NCBI RefSeq assembly: GCF_022370635.2
Contig: NZ_CP092362.2
Coordinates: forward strand, 1,860,001 to 1,924,000
Direction of reading: 5' to 3'
Origin: Mycolicibacterium crocinum
GTDB taxonomy: Bacteria; Actinomycetota; Actinomycetes; Mycobacteriales; Mycobacteriaceae
DNA length: 64,000 bases
The first letter of the stretch is position 1. Every line of letters starts with the position of its first letter. The notes under the pieces are model-generated. The model did not search any database. It saw nothing but the letters and a program-made list of their open reading frames with translations, and was not told the origin of the DNA. The translations under genes were made by a program, and so were the position numbers. This document shows, in pieces, positions 17,548-29,439 of this stretch.

Positions 17548-18537
17548 CTAGCGAGCCAGCTCGTCGACGATCTGGGCCAGGGTTTCGGTGGCGATGGGCC
17601 CCGGCTGGTAGAGGCAGACGGTATCGCCGACGCCGTCCACCCGCTCCCGGATGTGCGCGGCGATCTGCTTCGGGGTGCCGCAGGCCGCGATGGTGTGCAG
17701 CACCTCGTCGCTGACGAGGCCGGCCATCTCGTGCCATTTGCCTTGTTTGGACATCGAATTGAGCTCGGGCTGCAGATCACCCCAGCCGTGGATGTCGAGC
17801 ACCGGGCGGTACGCCGGGGTGGACCCGTAGAACGCCAGCAGCCGCCGCGTCGCGTCGTGGTCCTCGCCCGCGGACAGGATGATTTCGGGCACCACCGCGA
17901 ACGACGACTCCGCCCGTCCGGCGGCGGCCAGGCCATCGCGCACCGCGGGCATCGTGGACTCGCGCAGGAACTTCGCCGAGCCGAACGGCATCACCAGCAA
18001 TCCGTCGGCGACCTCGGCGGTGGCCCGGGTCAGTCGGGGGCCTAGGGCGCCGACGTAAATCGGCGGTGGACCAAAGGGATTCGGGCCCGGGTTGAATGTC
18101 GGCGTCATCAGGGTGTGCCGGTAGAACTCGCCGCGGAAGTCAAGCCGCTCGCCGGTTTCCCAGGTGGCGAAGATCGCCCGTAGCGCACGCACGAGTTCGC
18201 TCATCCGCGCGACCGGCTTGTCGAAGGCAGCGCCGTAACGCTTCTCGACCTGAGCGCGGACTTGGGTGCCGAGCCCGAGGGTGAACCGGCCCTTCGCGAG
18301 CAACTGGTGATCATAGGCCTGGTGTGCCAGCTGAATCGGATTGCGCGGGAACGCAATTGCCACGTTCGTCAGCAGATCCACGCCGCCGACACCGGCGGCC
18401 AGTGTCAGCGGCGCGAACACGTCGTGCGGGCCTTCGAAGGTGAAGACGCCACTCGCGCCGGCCTCGCGCAGCGCTCGCGCGCGATCGACCGCATCGGTGG
18501 GCCCGAACAGGGCCGTCAAGACTTTCACTGTTCTCAC
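17548..18537 (-). CDS. LLM-class, probably F420-dependent oxidoreductase
   Basis: The 329-residue protein has the luciferase-like (bacterial luciferase/F420 reductase) TIM barrel signature: [21 protein letters not shown] near residue 57, [16 protein letters not shown] near 88, and [23 protein letters not shown] near 165. Members use reduced F420 or FMN to oxidise or reduce lipids and drugs; the substrate is unknown. The start is GTG 18537; a second GTG three codons on has the better placed site GGTGAGAAC. This gene sits between aofH and the Rv3169-like gene and is an insertion compared with my memory of the M. tuberculosis order. Confidence 0.82.
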   Translation of the reverse strand: MRTVKVLTALFGPTDAVDRARALREAGASGVFTFEGPHDVFAPLTLAAGVGGVDLLTNVAIAFPRNPIQLAHQAYDHQLLAKGRFTLGLGTQVRAQVEKRYGAAFDKPVARMSELVRALRAIFATWETGERLDFRGEFYRHTLMTPTFNPGPNPFGPPPIYVGALGPRLTRATAEVADGLLVMPFGSAKFLRESTMPAVRDGLAAAGRAESSFAVVPEIILSAGEDHDATRRLLAFYGSTPAYRPVLDIHGWGDLQPELNSMSKQGKWHEMAGLVSDEVLHTIAACGTPKQIAAHIRERVDGVGDTVCLYQPGPIATETLAQIVDELAR

Positions 18538-18612
18538 CTAGCGATCGAGATCGACGTTGTGCAGGGCTTTACTCGTGCTTTCCCTGCGACACGTCGGTTT
18601 GGGCGGGAAGGG

Positions 18613-19725
18613 TCAGGGGGCTACCGTGAGCCAGTCGGTGAAGCCCGACGGGTCGTGACGGCCCAGAGCGCCATGCTCGAACAGGCCCCAACCCTCGGCA
18701 GACTTGCCACCGTCGTGGCAGACCGCGCGCCCGACGTGGTCGATCACACCGAACGCGGAGCGCCCGATGATCGCCGGGTCGTTCATGTCGTAGGTGAGCC
18801 GCTCGGCGAACTTCTCGCCCTTCCACACACCATGAATCCAGTCCGAGTCGCCGCCGTAGCCGCCGCCGACGTGAATCGGCACGGGAAGCTTGGACTCCAC
18901 ATCGAAACGCAATGGCGCACCGGAGGAATCGGTCGCCTCGATGGTCGCTCCGGTGGGGATGCGGGTGCCGGACCGGTAGTGGATCTTGACCCGCGGCCAG
19001 CCCAGCTGCTCGACGCGACCGTCGCGCCAGATTCGGGTGCAGTCGTTGAGCGAACGGAAGCCGTCGGGCGCCTCCTGGATGATCACCACGATCGCGTAGT
19101 CGTCGAAGGCCATCGGGACGTACAGCCACCACATGCCCTCGAACGGGGGATCGGCCGGCCGGCCGGCGGGCTCGGCCTCACCGATCGGGCGGATGCCCCA
19201 GGACCGGTCGCGGCTGCCGATCCACACTGACGGGTCGACTGTGATCTCCTCACCGTCGATGGCGATATAGCCTGCCCACGAACCTAATTGGGCGAACCGC
19301 TGTGCATCGAGAGTCACCCGGTTGCCCTGGCGCATGATGTGCGGCTGCTCCTGGACGACGGGGAACAGGCCCTCCCAGGTGAGATCGATGGCCATGCCCT
19401 CGGTCTCGTCCATCACGATCCGGATCTTCTGCAGCGGCTCCACGACCTCGAGCCGGTAGCCGTTGCAATGCTGATTGAGCCGGTCCTGGTCGATCGCGTC
19501 GGACACGTGCACCGCGGTCTGCGTGTCCCCTCGGCGCACCAGCACGTAGGCGTCCTTGACCCCAAGATTGGGGTAGTAGCCGATACCGGTGATCAGGAAG
19601 ATGTCGCCGGTACGGTCGTGGCAGTTGAAATAGCTGCGGTCGTAGAAGTTCCGGTCCGATGAGTTCGGCCAGGCGATCGGCAGCGGCGCCTGGTGAACGG
19701 GGTATTCGTCGAGCGGTCCGAGCAT
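18613..19725 (-). CDS. Conserved hypothetical protein, Rv3169-like (CrtC/AttH-type barrel)
   Basis: The 370-residue protein has no signal peptide or membrane segment. It is rich in aromatic residues and beta-strand pattern (GIGYYPNLGVKDAYVLVR, PPFEGMWWLYVPMAFDDYA), resembling the two-lipocalin proteins related to hydroxyneurosporene synthase and AttH. Length and context match Rv3169 of M. tuberculosis, which is also next to aofH and an aminoglycoside-phosphotransferase-like gene. The reaction is unknown; proteins of this fold bind hydrophobic ligands. It begins six bases after the stop of the gene at 19732, so the two are very likely cotranscribed. Confidence 0.78.
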   Translation of the reverse strand: MLGPLDEYPVHQAPLPIAWPNSSDRNFYDRSYFNCHDRTGDIFLITGIGYYPNLGVKDAYVLVRRGDTQTAVHVSDAIDQDRLNQHCNGYRLEVVEPLQKIRIVMDETEGMAIDLTWEGLFPVVQEQPHIMRQGNRVTLDAQRFAQLGSWAGYIAIDGEEITVDPSVWIGSRDRSWGIRPIGEAEPAGRPADPPFEGMWWLYVPMAFDDYAIVVIIQEAPDGFRSLNDCTRIWRDGRVEQLGWPRVKIHYRSGTRIPTGATIEATDSSGAPLRFDVESKLPVPIHVGGGYGGDSDWIHGVWKGEKFAERLTYDMNDPAIIGRSAFGVIDHVGRAVCHDGGKSAEGWGLFEHGALGRHDPSGFTDWLTVAP

Positions 19726-19731
19726 GTCGGG

Positions 19732-21516
<1,785 letters not shown>

Positions 21517-21529
21517 CTTCAGGAGTGCG

Positions 21530-22417
21530 ATGACAGGACGACTTGCCGGCCGAACCGCGATCGTCACCGGCGCCAGCCGGGGGTTGGGTCGTGCGACCGC
21601 TGTGGCGCTGGCCGCCGAGGGTGCCGCGGTGGCAGTGGTGGCGCGGACCGAACAGCAATGGGACGACCGGCTGCCGGGTACGATCGGCGAAACCGTCGGT
21701 GCGATCGAAAAGGCCGGCGGTCGGGCCGCGGCCATCCAAGCCGATCTGCTTGAGCGCGACGACCTTCCCCGGTTGGTCGAGGAAGCCCGGGCCGCGCTGG
21801 GCCCGATCACGATACTGGTCAACAATGCCGCATTCACTGCTCCGGGCCGTCCGCCCAAGCCGGATGCCGCACCCAGACCGGCGAAGAGCGCGAGCGCGCC
21901 GGCGGCGGTCAACACCGAGTGGCCCGGCTTCGTCACGATCCCACCGAATGCCTATCGCCGGCATTTCGAGATCGGTGTGTTCGCGTCCTATGAACTCATG
22001 CAACTGGTGTGCCCCGACATGTTCGCCGCCGGTCTCGGGTCGATCATCAACGTGACATCGGTGGCGTCCCGGGTGCCCGGGGACGGGCCCTACAAGGACT
22101 TCACCGGAGGAGTGCTGCCCGGTTACGGGGGATCGAAAGCGGCGCTGGAACACCTGACCTGGTGTGCGGCATACGATCTGCAACGGCACAATATCGCGGT
22201 CAACGCGCTGGCGCCGTCGCGGCCGATCCCGACGCCGGGGCTGTCGTACTACCGCAACGAGTTCGCCAATGTGTCACCGGAGGACGAGTTCGCCCGTGCG
22301 GCAGTCGAATTGGCGCTCGTCGACGCGAACGTCGTGACCGGGCGCACCATCGGCCACCTCGAAGCGCTCGACGGCAGTTTCGCCCCGTTCACCAACACCA
22401 AGTCCGCACTGGGCTAG
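21530..22417 (+). CDS. Short-chain dehydrogenase/reductase
   Basis: The 295-residue protein is a classical SDR: cofactor loop TGASRGLG at about 14-21, NNAAF near residue 100, catalytic Ser in INVTSVASR, and the YxxxK motif as YGGSK near 203. An extra segment after NNAAF (Pro/Ala-rich, about residues 105-128) is longer than usual. The NAD(P)-dependent oxidation or reduction substrate is unknown. It starts 13 bases after the TetR stop with the site CAGGAG, so it is probably cotranscribed with, and controlled by, that regulator. Confidence 0.83.
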   Translation: MTGRLAGRTAIVTGASRGLGRATAVALAAEGAAVAVVARTEQQWDDRLPGTIGETVGAIEKAGGRAAAIQADLLERDDLPRLVEEARAALGPITILVNNAAFTAPGRPPKPDAAPRPAKSASAPAAVNTEWPGFVTIPPNAYRRHFEIGVFASYELMQLVCPDMFAAGLGSIINVTSVASRVPGDGPYKDFTGGVLPGYGGSKAALEHLTWCAAYDLQRHNIAVNALAPSRPIPTPGLSYYRNEFANVSPEDEFARAAVELALVDANVVTGRTIGHLEALDGSFAPFTNTKSALG

Positions 22418-22427
22418 CCGGCCGCAG

Positions 22428-23321
22428 CTACTTCAAGTGCGGGCCCAGTAACTGACTCCACGCGTGGCTCAGCTTGTCCCATTCGTCCTCGCACAGCTCG
22501 GCTCGGCTCTGCGGAAGATGGCCGTCGCCGACCAGGTCGCCGTTGGCGGCCGGATTGGACCCGTAGAGCCAGCATTCCATGTTGAAGGCCCTGACCTTGT
22601 TCGGCGAGTGGCCACCGGCGAGGTCGGCGTCATCGAGTTCACCGGCGGCCTCGGCGTAGCCCTGGAATTCACGTGCCGAGTCTTTGATGGCCTGCACATT
22701 GCCCGGATCGACTTTGCCGTCCGGTCCGGGAGTCAACAGGATGTAGGCCGAAAGCTGGTCGGCGACATCCTCTTCGCGGCCCGTGATGGGCAGGTCGTAC
22801 AAGCTGATCACCATATGACCGAGCTCGTGGTAGAAGGTGGCGATCTCACCGTTGACCGTGGACGCCCTGGGATCGGCGTCACCGGCTTTGGTGTAGATCT
22901 CCAGACCTTCGTTCGCTTCTTCGTAGCACAGCGTCACCGAGTTGTCGTTCGGATCCCACCACGCGTTGGCGGTATCGCACTGCTTACCGACCAACTGAAT
23001 GTCGTGCGGCAGTTTGAGTGTGTTGTTGACGCTCTCCGAGAGATGGTTCAGGAGGTTGGCCTCCTGTTGGATGTCGCGGCCGGTCTTGGCCTCGGGCGAG
23101 GTGGCGTCGTCATACCGGGGATTCATCGAGCCCGACGCATCGTCCCTACCGGTCCCGGACGGCTCGGCTGGACGCGCTGATTGCGCCGGGCCGGCTTCCG
23201 CCGTGGAGGGGCTGACAGCGGACTCGGAATGCTGATCGTTATGCGATGCCGTACTGCCGCACGCGCTGACGAGTACCACCAGGCCGAGGAGAGCCGCACC
23301 GGCGCGAACGCAGTCTGTCAC
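22428..23321 (-). CDS. Lipoprotein with HExxH metallopeptidase-like domain (DUF4344 type)
   Basis: The 297-residue protein begins with a lipoprotein signal (lipobox LVSA-Cys21), then a Ser/Pro-rich linker (about 22-85). The conserved domain contains HELGH at 165-169 followed by GREEDVADQ at 181-189, a zinc-metallopeptidase arrangement with Glu183 or Glu184 as a possible third ligand. Four to five Cys in the mature part could form disulfides. The domain looks like the putative metallopeptidase family DUF4344. It would be anchored on the outer face of the cytoplasmic membrane. The start is GTG 23321. It follows the crotonase gene by 48 bp on the same strand and may be the tail of the nuo transcript. 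Confidence 0.75.
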   Translation of the reverse strand: MTDCVRAGAALLGLVVLVSACGSTASHNDQHSESAVSPSTAEAGPAQSARPAEPSGTGRDDASGSMNPRYDDATSPEAKTGRDIQQEANLLNHLSESVNNTLKLPHDIQLVGKQCDTANAWWDPNDNSVTLCYEEANEGLEIYTKAGDADPRASTVNGEIATFYHELGHMVISLYDLPITGREEDVADQLSAYILLTPGPDGKVDPGNVQAIKDSAREFQGYAEAAGELDDADLAGGHSPNKVRAFNMECWLYGSNPAANGDLVGDGHLPQSRAELCEDEWDKLSHAWSQLLGPHLK

Positions 23322-23369
23322 GACGATATTGAATCATTTGCTGCGCCGGGATCGACTCAGTTTGGGCGC

Positions 23370-24128
23370 TTACATCTGCCGCTTGTTGCGCTCGGCGACC
23401 TCGCGCTGGCGGGCGGCCATTTCCTCGGTACTGACATGCGAGTCGGCGGACACGGCGCGTTCGGCCGCTAACGCCGGTCCGGTGACGGCCGCGGTCCCGG
23501 TGCGGTAGATCTCCTTGAGACCGGCCATGGTCGCAGCGGGCACCTCGGCGATCTGCGCGGCCAGTTCCAGCGCCCGCGGCAGAAGTCGTTCGTGGTCAAC
23601 CACTTCGGTGACCAAACCGATCTTCTCTGCGCGTTGTGCGTCGACCACCTCACCGGTCATCGACAATCGCCGCGCCATCCCCGAACCCACCAGCCGCGGC
23701 AGCCGCGCCGTCATCCCGCCGCCCGGCAGGATGCCGACGCGGGCGTGGGTGTCGGCGAAAACCGCTCGCTCCGAGGCGATCAGGAAGTCACACGCTAGCG
23801 CGATCTCCAAGCCGCCCGTGAACGTCGGCCCGTTGACCGCCCCGACGACCGGTTTGCTCAGCTCGACGATCGCGTTCATACAGTTCATCTTGTCGAACCG
23901 ACCGAAGTAGTCCATGCCGAGGTTCTGCGCCTGCTTGAGGTCGACGCCCGCACAGAACGCCGGGTCGGCACCGGTCAGCACCACCGCGCGCACGGACTCG
24001 TCGGCGTCGGCCTCGCCGAGCGCGGCGTACAGCGCCTCGAACAACTCGGTGCTCAACGCGTTGCGCACTTCGGGCCGGTTCATCGTCAGGACCCGGACCG
24101 CGCCGTGGTCATCGCTGAGGAGGATCAT
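23370..24128 (-). CDS. Enoyl-CoA hydratase/isomerase (crotonase) family protein
   Basis: The 252-residue protein has the crotonase fold: CoA-binding oxyanion segment AFCAGVDLKQ near residue 60 and GGLEIALACDF near 105, where Glu108 matches one of the two catalytic Glu residues of true hydratases. The second Glu (PEI in the rat enzyme) is replaced by His128 in DTHARVGILPGGG. It may therefore be an isomerase, hydrolase or other crotonase activity. Its ATG overlaps the TGA of nuoN by one base, which indicates translation from the nuo transcript. That placement is unusual for a lipid-metabolism protein. Confidence 0.82.
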   Translation of the reverse strand: MILLSDDHGAVRVLTMNRPEVRNALSTELFEALYAALGEADADESVRAVVLTGADPAFCAGVDLKQAQNLGMDYFGRFDKMNCMNAIVELSKPVVGAVNGPTFTGGLEIALACDFLIASERAVFADTHARVGILPGGGMTARLPRLVGSGMARRLSMTGEVVDAQRAEKIGLVTEVVDHERLLPRALELAAQIAEVPAATMAGLKEIYRTGTAAVTGPALAAERAVSADSHVSTEEMAARQREVAERNKRQM

Positions 24129-25693
24129 CAGGTCAGGAATCTAGCCGCATGGTCGACGAGGTCGAGAAGCGGCTGGGGCAATGCTCCCAGTGCGAACGTG
24201 ATCACCGCGGTCAGGGCGATGGTCGCGATGCTCAGCGAGCTGGGTGTGACGACCTCGGGGGCGTCCTCGGGCGGGTCGGTGAAGAACATCAGCACGATCA
24301 CCCGCACGTAGAAGTAGGCGGCGATTGCCGAGGCGATGACACCCACCACCACCAGGGGGATCGCACCGCCCTGCCCGGCGGCCTTGAACACCGCGAACTT
24401 GCTGACGAACCCACTGGTCAGCGGAATGCCGGCGAAAGCCAGCAGGAACAGCGAGAACACCACGCCGACAAGCGGATACCGACGGCCCAGACCCGCCCAT
24501 CGGGACATGTCGGTCTCCTCGGCACCGGCGGCATCGCGGACCACGCTCACGACAGCGAACGCGCCGAGCGTGGAGAACCCGTAGGCGAACAGATAGAACA
24601 GTGTTGCCGAAAGCCCCGGTGTGTTGGCGGCGATCACCCCGGTGAGGATGAAACCGGCATGCGCGACGGCCGAATACGCGAGCATCCGCTTGACGTCGGT
24701 CTGGGTCACCGCGGTGACCGTCCCGACGACCATGGTCAGGATCGCCACCGCCCACAGGACGGGCCGCCATTCGTGATTGAGGCCGGGCAGTGCGACGTAG
24801 AAGATGCGCAGCATGGCACCGAACGCGGCGACCTTGGTGGCGGCGGCCATGAACGCGGTGATCGGGGTGGGGGCGCCCTGATAGACGTCGGGGATCCACG
24901 AATGGAACGGCACCGCGCCGACTTTGAACAGCACGCCGACGGCCACCAGGGCCGCACCGACGAGAGCAAGGGTGGAGTTGTCGGTGCTGGTGTCGATGGC
25001 GCGGGCGATACCGGGCAGGCTCAGCGTGCCGGAGTAGCCGTACAGCAGCGCGATGCCGTAGAGGAAGAATGCCGACGAGAACGCGCCCAGCAGAAAGTAT
25101 TTGAGTGCGGCTTCCTGGGACAGCAGCCGCCGGCGGCGAGCCAGGCCGCACATCAGATATAGCGGCAGTGAGAACACTTCCAACGCGACGAACATCGTCA
25201 GCAGGTCATTGGCGGCCGGGAACAGCATCATCCCGGCGATGGCGAACATGGTCAGCGGGAACACTTCGGTCTGCACCAGTGCCGCCTTGGTGGCGATCTT
25301 CTCCGCGACGCTGCCCGGCACGGCCGACGCATCGGGGGTGAAGGCGTCCAAAGTGGCTGGGCCATCCTCGGATTCGACGGGTGCGCGGCGTTCGGCGATC
25401 AGCAGCACGCCGAGCACCCCGATCAACAGGATGGTGCCCTGAAGGAACAACGCCGGTGCGTCGACGGCCACCGCGCCGACCACGACGGACTGACCGACCC
25501 CGCCGTGTAGGCCACGACCCAGCAGCACTACGGCGACGAACGCGGCGACCAGGCCGGCCAGACTCAGCGCGACCTGGGTGGGGTAGCGGCTCTTGCGCGG
25601 GGCGAACGCCTCGACGAGCACACCGGCGACGGCGACGCCGAGCACGATCAACATCGGTGAGACTTGGGTGTATTCGATGCTGGGCGCGTTCAT
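24128..25693 (-). CDS. nuoN: NADH-quinone oxidoreductase subunit N
   Basis: The 521-residue polytopic membrane protein is one of the three antiporter-like proton-pumping subunits of complex I. The core motif segment includes KYFLLGAFSSAFFLYGIALLYG and the conserved FKVGAVPFHSWIPDVYQGAP with the Lys and His used in proton transfer. It is the last nuo gene; its start overlaps the end of nuoM by ATGA and its stop overlaps the crotonase start. It has an N-terminal extension and a longer loop (about residues 104-135, VESEDGPATLDAFTPDASA), as seen in actinobacterial NuoN. Confidence 0.95.
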   Translation of the reverse strand: MNAPSIEYTQVSPMLIVLGVAVAGVLVEAFAPRKSRYPTQVALSLAGLVAAFVAVVLLGRGLHGGVGQSVVVGAVAVDAPALFLQGTILLIGVLGVLLIAERRAPVESEDGPATLDAFTPDASAVPGSVAEKIATKAALVQTEVFPLTMFAIAGMMLFPAANDLLTMFVALEVFSLPLYLMCGLARRRRLLSQEAALKYFLLGAFSSAFFLYGIALLYGYSGTLSLPGIARAIDTSTDNSTLALVGAALVAVGVLFKVGAVPFHSWIPDVYQGAPTPITAFMAAATKVAAFGAMLRIFYVALPGLNHEWRPVLWAVAILTMVVGTVTAVTQTDVKRMLAYSAVAHAGFILTGVIAANTPGLSATLFYLFAYGFSTLGAFAVVSVVRDAAGAEETDMSRWAGLGRRYPLVGVVFSLFLLAFAGIPLTSGFVSKFAVFKAAGQGGAIPLVVVGVIASAIAAYFYVRVIVLMFFTDPPEDAPEVVTPSSLSIATIALTAVITFALGALPQPLLDLVDHAARFLT

Positions 25694-27249
25694 GGGCGTG
25701 CCCCTTCCGCGACCGTCGGCGCCGGGTCGGGTTGATGGATCGACGTGAGAGTTGCGCTCACGGCCGGATTGATGACGTCCAACGCGATCTTGGGGTACAC
25801 GCCGAGCCCGATCAGCAGCGCGATCAGCGGTGCCACCACGAGAAGCTCTCTGGGTCGCAGATCGCGGACCGTGTCGGTGCCGTCGGTGACGGGACCGGTC
25901 ATCATCCGCTGGTAGAGCCAGAGTATGTAGATCGCGGAAAGAACCAGCGCCACGGACGCGATGACGGCGAAGGCGGGGTAGCGGGTGAATGTGCCGATGA
26001 GCACCAGGAATTCACTGATGAACGGTGCAAGCCCGGGCAGCGACAACGTCGCCAGTCCGGCCACCAGGAAGGTGCCTGCCAGGACGGGTGCGACGTTCTG
26101 GACTCCACCGTAGTCGGCGATCAGCCGGCTGCCGCGACGGCTGACGAGGAAGCCGGCGATCAAGAACAGTGCGGCGGTGGAGATTCCGTGGTTGACCATG
26201 TAGAGGGTGGAGCCGGCCTGGCCCTGGCTGGTCATCACGAAGATGCCGAGGATGATGAAACCGAAGTGGCTGATCGAGGTGTAGGCGATCAGCCGCATGA
26301 CATCGGTCTGGCCGATCGCGAGGATCGCACCGTAGACGATGCCGATCACGGCCAGGGCGATGACGACGGGCCGGAACAGCGTTGCGGCGTCGGGGAACAG
26401 CGGCAGGCAGTAGCGCAGCATCCCGAAGGTGCCGACCTTGTCCATCACCGCCATCATCAACACCGCCGACGCAGGTGTCGCCTGCACGGCGGCGTCGGGC
26501 AGCCACCGATGAAATGGCCACAACGGTGCCTTCACCGCGAAGGCGAACATGAACCCGAGGAACAGGGCGTTGGCGATGCCGGGGTTCATGGTGAACTTCC
26601 CGGTAGCCACGGCGTCGGCGATCGCGCGGAAGTCGAACGTGCCCGCCTCGAACGCTTTGCTTCCCGCGGTCACCACGTAGAGGCCGATCACCGCAGCCAG
26701 CATGATCAATCCGCCGAAGAGGTTGTACAGCAGGAACTTTACCGCTGCCTTCGACCTGTTCTCACCGCCGAACCCGCCGATCAAGAAGTACATCGGGATC
26801 AGCATGGCTTCGAAGAACACGTAGAAGAGCAGAATGTCCAGGGCGACCAGCGACATCATCACCATGCCCTCGACGGCCAGCATCAGCGCGATGTAGCTGT
26901 GCGGCCCTCGACCGGACAGGCCGGGCCGGTCGTCGGCGTCGTTCCAGCCGGCGATCAACAGGATCGGCACCAACACAGCGGTGAGCACCACCAGGGCCAG
27001 TGCGATCCCGTCGATGCCGAGGATGTATCCGGTACCGAAAGACGGTATCCAGGGGTGGTTTTCGACGAACTGGAACTGTTCGCCTGCCGGATTGAACCGC
27101 ACGGCCAGCAGCAGCGACAGCGCCAACACCGCCAGGGCGACCACCAGGCCGGCGTACTTGGCGAACTGCCGCAGTGACGCCGGGAGCACGATGATCAAGG
27201 CCGCACCGATGACGGGGATCGCCCACAGGATCGTCAGCCAGGGGATCAT
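25690..27249 (-). CDS. nuoM: NADH-quinone oxidoreductase subunit M
   Basis: This is a membrane subunit of about 519 residues, proton-pumping and antiporter-like. The signature is KAPLWPFHRWLPDAAVQATP around residue 230, preceded by helices carrying the conserved Glu in FYVFFEAMLIPMYFLIG. ATG 27249 is preferred: GAGGTGA immediately upstream serves both as the ribosome binding site and as the nuoL stop. An in-frame upstream start would overlap nuoL. Confidence 0.95.
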   Translation of the reverse strand: MIPWLTILWAIPVIGAALIIVLPASLRQFAKYAGLVVALAVLALSLLLAVRFNPAGEQFQFVENHPWIPSFGTGYILGIDGIALALVVLTAVLVPILLIAGWNDADDRPGLSGRGPHSYIALMLAVEGMVMMSLVALDILLFYVFFEAMLIPMYFLIGGFGGENRSKAAVKFLLYNLFGGLIMLAAVIGLYVVTAGSKAFEAGTFDFRAIADAVATGKFTMNPGIANALFLGFMFAFAVKAPLWPFHRWLPDAAVQATPASAVLMMAVMDKVGTFGMLRYCLPLFPDAATLFRPVVIALAVIGIVYGAILAIGQTDVMRLIAYTSISHFGFIILGIFVMTSQGQAGSTLYMVNHGISTAALFLIAGFLVSRRGSRLIADYGGVQNVAPVLAGTFLVAGLATLSLPGLAPFISEFLVLIGTFTRYPAFAVIASVALVLSAIYILWLYQRMMTGPVTDGTDTVRDLRPRELLVVAPLIALLIGLGVYPKIALDVINPAVSATLTSIHQPDPAPTVAEGARP

Positions 27250-27254
27250 GCCGC

Positions 27255-29138
27255 TCACCTCCACGCCGTGAACAGGACCGCGGCGACCACGAGTGCCGCA
27301 CCGGCCAGCATGGACAGCGCATACGATCGGGCGAACCCGGTCTGCACCTGACGCAGCCGGTCCGAGATCCGGCCGACCAATAAAGCGAGCCCCTGCGTCA
27401 CACCGTCGACACCCTTCTCATCCACGGCGACAAGCCCTTTGGTCAGCTCCTGACCACCGCGCATGAACACCGCCTCGTTGAACGCATCGCCGTAGAGGTC
27501 GTGGCGGGCGGCGACGGTGAGCGCCGAGACATCCAGGGGCGCGGTCTCGGCGACCTTGTGGTTCGCGTACTGCCGGTAGGCCACCGCGATGCCGATCGCG
27601 ACGACGCCTAGCGCGGTGACGGTGATGATCCAGGCGGGGATGAGGTGTTCGGTTTCGTGGCTGCCGACGACGGGTTCGAGCCAGTGCTCGAGGGTGCTGC
27701 CGATCGCGAGCAGGGCGCCGGCGCCGACGGAGCCGACCGCCAGGATGATCATCGGTGCGGTCATCGAGGCGGGGGATTCGTGCGGGTGGGTATCGGGCTT
27801 CCACCGCTTCTGGCCGAAGAAGGTGAGCAGCATGACGCGGGTCATGTAGAACGCGGTGATACCGGCGCCGAGGAGGGCGGCGCCACCCAGCAGCCAGCCT
27901 TGGACTCCGCCGGAGTTGAGTGCGGTTTCGATGATCGCGTCTTTGGAGAAGTAGCCGGCGAAGGGCGGCACACCGATGATGGCGAGGTAGCCGAGCCCGA
28001 AGGTGACAAACGTGATGGGCAGCAGCGTGCGCAGGCCGCCGTAGCGACGCATGTCGGTTTCGTCGTCCATGGCGTGCATGACCGATCCGGCGCCGAGGAA
28101 CAGCCCGGCCTTGAAGAAGCCATGGGTGAGCAGGTGCATGATCGCCACCGCATACCCGGCCGGGCCCAACCCGGCGGCCAGCACCATGTAGCCGATCTGC
28201 GACATCGTGGACGCGGCAAGAGCTTTTTTGATGTCGTCCTTGGCACACCCGATGATCGCGCCGAACAACAAGGTGACCGCGCCGACGGTGACGACCGCGA
28301 CCTGCGCGGCCGGGGCGGCGGTGAAGATCGGGCCCGAGCGGACGATCAGGTAGACACCGGCGGTGACCATGGTGGCGGCGTGGATCAGGGCACTGACGGG
28401 GGTGGGACCTTCCATGGCGTCGCCGAGCCAGGACTGCAACGGCACCTGGGCGCTTTTGCCGCAGGCGCCCAGAAGCAGCAGCAGACCGACCGCGGTCAGG
28501 ACACCGGAGGTCATCTGCGGCACCGCACCGAACACCGTGGAGTAGGTGACCGAGCCGAGGGTGGCGAACAGCACCATCAAGGCGATGGCCAATCCCATGT
28601 CGCCGACCCGGTTGACCACGAAGGCTTTCTTGGCCGCGGTGGCCGCCGACGGTTTGTGTGACCAGAAGCCGATCAGCAGATACGAAGCGAGACCCACGCC
28701 TTCCCAGCCCATGTAGAGGCCGAGGTAGTTGTCGGCCAACACGAGTAGCAGCATCGCGGCGACGAACAGGTTGAGGTAGGCGAAAAACCGGCGGCGGCCG
28801 GGATCGGTCTTCATGTAACCGATCGAGTAGATGTGGATGAGTGCCCCGACGCCGGTGATGAGCAGCACGAAGCACATGGACAGCGCATCGAGTTGCAGAC
28901 CGAAGTCCACTCGCAGCACCCCGACCGGCACCCAGGAGAACAACACCTCATGCACGATGCGGTCCTCGCCGGGCAGGGCGAGGAGGTGGGTGAACAACAC
29001 TGCGCCGCAGGCGAAGGCGCCGATCACCGCGGCGCAGGCAAGCAGATGCCCCCACGCATTCGTGGCTTTACCGCCCAACAGCAGGATCACCGCCCCGGCC
29101 AAGGGCAGCGCGATGGTCAACCACAGCAGTGTCTGCAT
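27255..29138 (-). CDS. nuoL: NADH-quinone oxidoreductase subunit L
   Basis: The largest membrane subunit, 627 residues, carries the third proton channel and the long lateral helix at its C-terminus. Visible signatures are [16 protein letters not shown] near residue 145, [20 protein letters not shown] near 235, and a C-terminal amphipathic part. Its ATG is one base from the nuoK stop. The start matches other actinobacterial NuoL proteins ([16 protein letters not shown]). Confidence 0.95.
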   Translation of the reverse strand: MQTLLWLTIALPLAGAVILLLGGKATNAWGHLLACAAVIGAFACGAVLFTHLLALPGEDRIVHEVLFSWVPVGVLRVDFGLQLDALSMCFVLLITGVGALIHIYSIGYMKTDPGRRRFFAYLNLFVAAMLLLVLADNYLGLYMGWEGVGLASYLLIGFWSHKPSAATAAKKAFVVNRVGDMGLAIALMVLFATLGSVTYSTVFGAVPQMTSGVLTAVGLLLLLGACGKSAQVPLQSWLGDAMEGPTPVSALIHAATMVTAGVYLIVRSGPIFTAAPAAQVAVVTVGAVTLLFGAIIGCAKDDIKKALAASTMSQIGYMVLAAGLGPAGYAVAIMHLLTHGFFKAGLFLGAGSVMHAMDDETDMRRYGGLRTLLPITFVTFGLGYLAIIGVPPFAGYFSKDAIIETALNSGGVQGWLLGGAALLGAGITAFYMTRVMLLTFFGQKRWKPDTHPHESPASMTAPMIILAVGSVGAGALLAIGSTLEHWLEPVVGSHETEHLIPAWIITVTALGVVAIGIAVAYRQYANHKVAETAPLDVSALTVAARHDLYGDAFNEAVFMRGGQELTKGLVAVDEKGVDGVTQGLALLVGRISDRLRQVQTGFARSYALSMLAGAALVVAAVLFTAWR

Positions 29139-29139
29139 G

Positions 29140-29439
29140 TCAGTGCCGCAACAGGTGGGCGTCGTCGACGTTGGCCGAGCGTCGGGTCCTAAAGATCGTC
29201 ATAATGATCGCCAAACCGACCACCACCTCACAGGCGGCCACCACCATCGTGAAGAACGCCACCACCTGCCCATCCAAGTGGCCGTGCATACGCGAGAACG
29301 TGACGAACGCCAGGTTCGCGGCGTTGAGCATCAACTCCACACACATGAACATCACGATCGCGTTGCGCCGCAACAACACCCCCGCCGCACCAATCGTGAA
29401 CAACAACGCCGATAGATACAGATAGTTGTCCGGGTTCAT
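29140..29439 (-). CDS. nuoK: NADH-quinone oxidoreductase subunit K
   Basis: This is a 99-residue membrane protein with three helices. The conserved acidic residues that couple electron transfer to proton movement are visible in [16 protein letters not shown] and [16 protein letters not shown]. The start ATG at 29439 overlaps the nuoJ stop by ATGA. Confidence 0.95.
   Translation of the reverse strand: MNPDNYLYLSALLFTIGAAGVLLRRNAIVMFMCVELMLNAANLAFVTFSRMHGHLDGQVVAFFTMVVAACEVVVGLAIIMTIFRTRRSANVDDAHLLRH

Noticed and set aside
16125..17936. A 603-codon frame that would extend the amine oxidase gene upstream by about 150 codons
   Set aside because: The added part is Arg/Ser/Pro-rich, overlaps the LLM oxidoreductase gene on the same strand and lies before the FAD-binding strand where the family starts.
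24149..28661. Long open frames on the plus strand opposite nuoN, nuoM and nuoL (up to about 600 codons)
   Set aside because: Their translations are His/Asp/Gly/Arg-rich without domains, and the minus strand encodes unmistakable Nuo subunits. This is the usual shadow coding of GC-rich DNA.
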